DNA of 10,081 nt from Stephanodiscus triporus (taxonomy: Eukaryota; Bacillariophyta; Thalassiosirophyceae; Thalassiosirales; Thalassiosiraceae). The position numbers and the translations under genes are program-made. Location: NCBI GenBank assembly GCA_036939755.1, contig JALLAZ010001296.1, positions 1-10,081 on the forward strand, in the 5' to 3' direction. The notes under the pieces are model-generated. The model saw only the letters and a program-made list of their open reading frames with translations. It had not been told where the DNA came from and ran no database searches. Positions within the stretch are counted from its first letter, which is position 1. Each line of letters starts with the position of its first letter. This document shows, piece by piece, positions 6,163-10,081 of this stretch.

Positions 6163-8505
6163 CACCCTCCTTGGTCGCACATGCTCATCTGTTGTTATAC
6201 TGCTGAATCCCCAAAAAGTGCTTGGCCTATCCGGAAGATCGCCGTCGTGTTTACCTCCTAACCTTCGAAACTTCCAGCCCAAGTGTTCTGAACATATTGA
6301 ACAGTGCGCAATCTGCCAACTGTAACCAGGAAACCACGATTCCCTTGTCTCTGGACGGCCAACACAAAACACGTTGCCATCAATCTTTCTCAATGTGACG
6401 GTCTGATGAACAACACCGTGCTCATTGACGTAGGCACCGGTAGTGCCCGCTGATCCTCCAACTGAAAAAACGTGTCGCATTTGAGATATTTCAGCACCGC
6501 AATACTTGCAACGTAGAATCGATTCTTGTCGCTTATCCTCGAGTTTTTGAATAATGTACCTAAGCTGCTGTACAGTGCATGTCATCTCTAATAAATCTAG
6601 ACGATCATCTTGAGACAAAGGCACGTTAGAAGATATCCAATTTGAGAAGGCAGATGGATCTAAAACTTGAATTGATGATGCTGCCGATATTTCATTAGCG
6701 GGAGTGTCTAACATATCACCATTTTGTTTATAGCACAATCCGGCAGCTAAGGGAAGAATGTCACGCAGTCCTTCAAACATATCTTCTTGGATGAGATCGC
6801 ATATTTTCTGGCATAACCTCGACGGCCACAGTGCTTGATATGCAATAGCAGGGGTCGATGAGCGGAGGGCTAAATTGCGTATTGCATTATTTAAGCCGTC
6901 TCTGTGAACGTCCCTTCTCGAGGTAACCAACCCTGAACGGTCGCCTTTCTCTTCATATACAAGGGACAAATTTTCAGCTGGTGCTGCAATTGAGCATCTA
7001 GCGTTGCCAGGCGGTTGCAACATCCATGATGGAGGCAGATTTGCGCTACCATCATTTATCACCTCAATAACATACATCGGAATTTGGGGTTGAAAATGTT
7101 TTTCATCTTTGGCGGGACGGATAAGCCTGCATCGTTGAGTGCCAAGGACTGTCAGAACCAGCTCTTCTCCTCTATTTTGCCATACCAACGACGAGGAACG
7201 AAGACCGCGCGGCGTCCCTCTACTAGGTACTGCATCCGATAGATTAAGATTAGCAGAGGAAGTTGTTTCTTCGTGGGTAAAAGTGATGGTGGCCATAGTC
7301 CCTATTCTCCCTATCAGTGGATCATCACCTGACGCTGGCCGAACTGTAGGACGAAAGATACTATTCTCGCTTTCTTCACCTGATGACTGCTCGGACGCTT
7401 GATTTTGTCGATGGTTGTTTTCTCTGTCAACGTTCGCTCTTGCAGCATCCGGTACAACCCTCGTATCATCAGTTTCAGTTCGACTAGGATGATGACCCAC
7501 ATCCGTGCCGACACGTTCGGATGCGCGCCTCCTTGCACGTGTCCTCAATGCAGTTACACCCCGACGTATCAAATCAACTCGCCAGCGACCTGTCCGTCCT
7601 CGACCTTCTCTTAGACGACGCCTCCCGGTGCGACGAGTTTCAGTAGTAACATGTGGCAAAATTACTATTTGCACTTCACCCATTTGTCCTACTGTACCTT
7701 CATGATTGCCGTATAATCCTCGAGCGTCATCAATGAGAGCCCCTAGATAGTTCACCCAATTTCGATCACGCAACCTCAGCGGAAGGGTAGCTCCTGGAAA
7801 GAGAACAATGTCATCCATTTCAAATATCGCCAATGATGTGAGTTTTACATCTAGATCCTCCTCATCAAAGCCATGTTTTTGGTCCCTGTTCACCCGATTC
7901 ATGCGTTTTCCCGTGGTAATCCATTCTTCTGGAAATAATGGCTGGGCTGTGGGAAGGTACGGATGATTCTTGGCGGGTTGTGGAGTATCAAAATCATCGT
8001 CAAGGTTGATACTTCCATTTTCTCTTCTGCTTTCCCTATGAGAATCCGACGACTCGTCCATAGAGCCATGTGAATGTTGAGCGTAGTAGCTCCCCAACAA
8101 TTCTCCAAGCAAAACTAATGCCGAGTAGCCAACGTTTTCATCGCTAGCAGATGCGTCTATATTTCCATTATTATTTGCATCTGCCGCTGCAATACCTACA
8201 CTAACTCCTTCGTTACTGCCATATTCTCCCTCCTCAGTGTTGTGTTCCTCTAACTCCCCATCATTTGTAATACTTGTATCATTGCCCTCTAAAATTTCAC
8301 CTTCGAGAAGAAGATCAACCGATGGATCTGATGGCATGCGTCTTTGATCTTCGAGGCGTCCACTTTCTTCCACCATATCTGATTGGATGGTCAGGCCTTC
8401 TTCGTGCTGATCTACTACCACTTGTTCCTGCAGCACATGGAGCGATTGATCATCTTCAGTGAGTCGCGGTGTATCCCTCACTCCGCTGTCATATTCGTCG
8501 CCCAT
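6130..8505 (-). CDS. CRBN: Cereblon homologue (LON-like N-domain plus CULT domain)
   Basis: Cereblon is the substrate receptor of the CUL4-DDB1 (CRL4) ubiquitin ligase. This single-exon gene encodes 791 residues against 442 in human. Residues 1 to about 215 are acidic and disordered, with Asn/Ser-rich stretches. A LON N-terminal-like domain starts at LTSLAIFEMDDIVLFPG (222-238) and resumes at LIGRIGTMATITF (397-409), split by about 110 extra residues that include a very Arg-rich patch (about 291-331). A helical region (about 530-655) corresponds to the DDB1-binding part. The CULT domain (about 661-768) has zinc cysteines Cys666, Cys669, Cys735 and Cys738, and pocket residues Trp724, Trp730, Trp744 and Phe746 with human spacing (6 and 14 residues between the tryptophans). 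Asn694, His696 and His700 match human Asn351, His353 and His357. The start is an ATG with a favourable ACAATGG context. Plant and protist cereblons share this layout; orthology is inferred from motifs. Confidence 0.95.
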   Translation of the reverse strand: MGDEYDSGVRDTPRLTEDDQSLHVLQEQVVVDQHEEGLTIQSDMVEESGRLEDQRRMPSDPSVDLLLEGEILEGNDTSITNDGELEEHNTEEGEYGSNEGVSVGIAAADANNNGNIDASASDENVGYSALVLLGELLGSYYAQHSHGSMDESSDSHRESRRENGSINLDDDFDTPQPAKNHPYLPTAQPLFPEEWITTGKRMNRVNRDQKHGFDEEDLDVKLTSLAIFEMDDIVLFPGATLPLRLRDRNWVNYLGALIDDARGLYGNHEGTVGQMGEVQIVILPHVTTETRRTGRRRLREGRGRTGRWRVDLIRRGVTALRTRARRRASERVGTDVGHHPSRTETDDTRVVPDAARANVDRENNHRQNQASEQSSGEESENSIFRPTVRPASGDDPLIGRIGTMATITFTHEETTSSANLNLSDAVPSRGTPRGLRSSSLVWQNRGEELVLTVLGTQRCRLIRPAKDEKHFQPQIPMYVIEVINDGSANLPPSWMLQPPGNARCSIAAPAENLSLVYEEKGDRSGLVTSRRDVHRDGLNNAIRNLALRSSTPAIAYQALWPSRLCQKICDLIQEDMFEGLRDILPLAAGLCYKQNGDMLDTPANEISAASSIQVLDPSAFSNWISSNVPLSQDDRLDLLEMTCTVQQLRYIIQKLEDKRQESILRCKYCGAEISQMRHVFSVGGSAGTTGAYVNEHGVVHQTVTLRKIDGNVFCVGRPETRESWFPGYSWQIAHCSICSEHLGWKFRRLGGKHDGDLPDRPSTFWGFSSITTDEHVRPRRVSFQTRRDIGD

Positions 8506-9026
8506 TGTTCTCTATTTGACACCTTCGGATTCGTTCTGCTTCTTTTTCCCACCCGGCGGCCTGTGCGCCCCAAGCGTCCCCGTCTGTCTGTGGTAAATAA
8601 ATAGTTCTGCCTAAAGTTCAAAAGTTTTTTAGGTTTGCATTTCGAGGCAACTGCAGCCTCCCTCACCAGACACTCATACATATCCTCTATGGTACTGTAA
8701 AAGCCGGCCTGTCCACAGGCGTACCCCTTTTTCCACTTCATACCCCTGATTGGTCTGTCCTCCCCACTATATAAAGCCTTGGCCACAGCAGGCAGATTAT
8801 ATCCTTTCGTACTTCGTACTTCAAGCACCAGTGCCAGTGCGTGCTGGTATGCATGGCTGGAACTTGGTCCGCTATCATGTCGGACGATAGCTGTTCTTTC
8901 GTTGTACAGGTGGCTGCGTGCACAGCAAGCTATTTGTTGCAGCAGCGGGGGAAACTGCAAAAGAAGTCCCGCACAGGCAGAGTGGCAATCAGGCGTGCTC
9001 GATGCTCGACTCTCCTCTGTGCGCAA
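8478..9026 (-). CDS. Doubtful 182-codon ORF upstream of cereblon
   Basis: An open frame whose middle third (about residues 73-140, containing YNLPAVAKALYSGEDRPIRG and GFYSTIEDMYECLVREA) has a balanced, protein-like composition, while both ends look like translated non-coding DNA. It overlaps the cereblon start by 28 bp in another frame and the N-terminal part of the plus-strand transposase relic. I do not recognise a family. It could be a captured fragment of another mobile-element protein or mere chance; the cereblon leader must be transcribed through its 3' part. Confidence 0.22.
   Translation of the reverse strand: MRTEESRASSTPDCHSACAGLLLQFPPLLQQIACCARSHLYNERTAIVRHDSGPSSSHAYQHALALVLEVRSTKGYNLPAVAKALYSGEDRPIRGMKWKKGYACGQAGFYSTIEDMYECLVREAAVASKCKPKKLLNFRQNYLFTTDRRGRLGRTGRRVGKRSRTNPKVSNREQWATNMTAE
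8506..8840. other. Upstream region of cereblon and transposase relic
   Basis: This holds the promoter and leader of the minus-strand cereblon gene and, probably, the left flank of the Harbinger element. There is a TATA-like site for the plus strand at 8768-8776 and a small tandem repeat of TTCGTACT near 8804-8820. I could not find a terminal inverted repeat or target-site duplication marking the left end of the element. Confidence 0.4.
8768..8776 (+). promoter_or_regulatory. TATA-like box before the transposase relic
   Basis: TATATAAAG on the plus strand, 73 bp before the first plausible ATG (8841) and 109 bp before a second (8877) of the transposase frame. Sequence and distance suit a core promoter, but TATA-like strings are common by chance. 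Confidence 0.3.
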
Positions 9027-9984
9027 AATTTACTGGTACTGGACACTTGGTGCCGATTATTTTCGTTGTGCGTATCGCATGTCGTGCGAATCCTTCTGGC
9101 GATTGCATTCAAAGTTAACTTGGCCACAAGAATAAATGTTGCACGTCTTACTGCACAGCATTATGTGCCCAAAGGGGGGCAGAAGGGTGGTATATATAAA
9201 TCGCCACCCATTCGAAATGGCTGCATACTATCCACGAGTGTGCATCTGGCATGTGCGCTGCGAGTTTTTGCGGGGGGCTCAGTGTATGACCTCATGAGCA
9301 ACAATGGCATCTCTCACACAGATGTTATGGATAGTGTGTGGCACGTGNTCGATGAGCAAAGGAGGATAGCTGCTGATTTCGAAAGGGTGAGTGGAGTAGG
9401 TTTGGACAATTGCGCAGGGGCGATTGATGGTGTACTTATTTGGACACAGAAGCTATCCTTGAGGGAGGCAAAACGGGTTGGTGTTGATCAAATGATTTTT
9501 TTTGCGATGGTCTTCTGAAAGATGGATTAGTGCTCTTTGGTGACGCTGCCTATTTGAATTCGGCATTCATAGCGACTCCATACTCAAATGTTTCGGCCAA
9601 TCCTAACAAAAAGAGTGAAGATAACTATAACTTTTACCACTTGCAGCTGCACATTCCGGTTGAGTGTGTGTTTGGTATGCTTGCTGCAAGATGGAGAATC
9701 TTAAGGACCACGATGCGCACCAAATATACGGTGACAGAATGCATTGGGCTTGTTTTTGCGCTCACTTGGTTCTCGGTTGCATAATTTTTGTTTGGACGAG
9801 AAGGGAAGATGATTACCAGTAGAAGCACCAATGGCAACTGATCCACTGCTGGATATTGACAATTATTGACCAAGAACATATGTTGAACGATGATGATGGA
9901 TGTATTGAAATGAAACACAGCAAAGTTCACAACATTTCCTTCTCTATTGCTCTCATGGATGTTGGACATCATTTTGATGATGTT
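8841..9984 (+). pseudogene. PIF/Harbinger transposase relic (DDE type)
   Basis: Harbinger transposases are DDE nucleases that cut and paste their own element. The coding sequence is recognisable but broken. It opens in one frame (basic region YLLQQRGKLQKKSR), moves to a second near 9010 (GADYFRCAYRMSCESFWRLH), and returns near 9125 (VARLTAQHYVPKGGQKGG, then ALRVFAGGSVYDLM). It reaches the first catalytic Asp (GAIDG, codon 9426-9428). At the T8 run, 9496-9503, it shifts again with loss of the segment expected between the first two catalytic blocks. It then continues through GDAAYLNS (second Asp, 9542-9544) and VECVFGML (Glu, 9662-9664). Another shift near 9770 leads to LHNFCLDEKG, followed by a TGA at 9810-9812, and a last shift near 9866 leads to GHHFDD at about 9964-9981. 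The D, D and E residues survive, but no intact protein can be made. One base (9348) is undetermined. Confidence 0.88.
9348..9348. other. Undetermined base (N)
   Basis: A single N in the transposase relic, at the first base of the codon following WHV. It indicates an unresolved or polymorphic site in the assembly, as is common where several near-identical element copies are collapsed. Confidence 0.95.
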
Positions 9985-10081
9985 CAAGGTCTCTTCATTG
10001 CTGTAGTGCCTCTTCCACTGCTACCTTTCCTCTCAAGAGCAAATAGTCTTTCTGGCATCATAAATTTCAACTATAGTAGCA
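9985..10081. other. Right edge, probably inside or just after the element
   Basis: The frame carrying the GHHFDD block stays open to the end of the window, but the residues after about 9990 do not resemble the end of the transposase family. No terminal inverted repeat is visible, so the right boundary of the element probably lies beyond the window. Confidence 0.35.

Noticed and set aside
9010..9135. Frame changes in the transposase explained by introns
   Set aside because: The matching protein segments almost abut, leaving no room for GT-AG introns, and further shifts and a stop follow, so decay is the simpler reading.
1..10081. CRISPR array, tRNA or rRNA genes
   Set aside because: No regularly spaced repeats, cloverleaf-like elements or rRNA-like stretches were seen on either strand.

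Overview
This looks like a eukaryotic nuclear scaffold, most plausibly from a microalga of the diatom/stramenopile type. The reasons are compact, intron-poor genes with short GT-AG introns, a bacterial-type cytosine-5 DNA methyltransferase carrying an intron, a cereblon-type LON/CULT protein, and a decayed PIF/Harbinger transposase. The taxon is inferred; no rRNA or other diagnostic gene is present. One undetermined base (9348) suggests a draft assembly.

Layout. Positions 1-2900 hold no convincing intact gene. They contain trinucleotide-rich low-complexity DNA with a doubtful minus-strand ORF (651-1304) and a decayed acidic coding remnant near 2362-2753. The centre, 3008-8505, is a tight block of three good genes. 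First is a UBE2G1-type ubiquitin-conjugating enzyme (minus strand, 3647-3008, one 136-nt intron). Next, across a roughly 300-bp shared upstream region with a strong G-quadruplex candidate, is a C5-DNA methyltransferase (plus strand, 3949-6162, one 63-nt intron). Last is a cereblon homologue (minus strand, 8505-6130, intronless), whose 3' end overlaps the methyltransferase coding end by 33 bp. From about 8841 rightwards lies a plus-strand PIF/Harbinger transposase relic broken by frameshifts, a stop and an internal deletion.

How the genes relate. Cereblon is the substrate receptor of CRL4 ubiquitin ligases. In human cells UBE2G1 is the E2 that extends K48 chains on CRL4-CRBN substrates. Finding homologues of both within about 5.5 kb, separated only by a DNA methyltransferase, is the most interesting point of the window, though chance linkage cannot be excluded. 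The cereblon homologue keeps the zinc cysteines and the three-tryptophan pocket that binds cyclic imides in animals.
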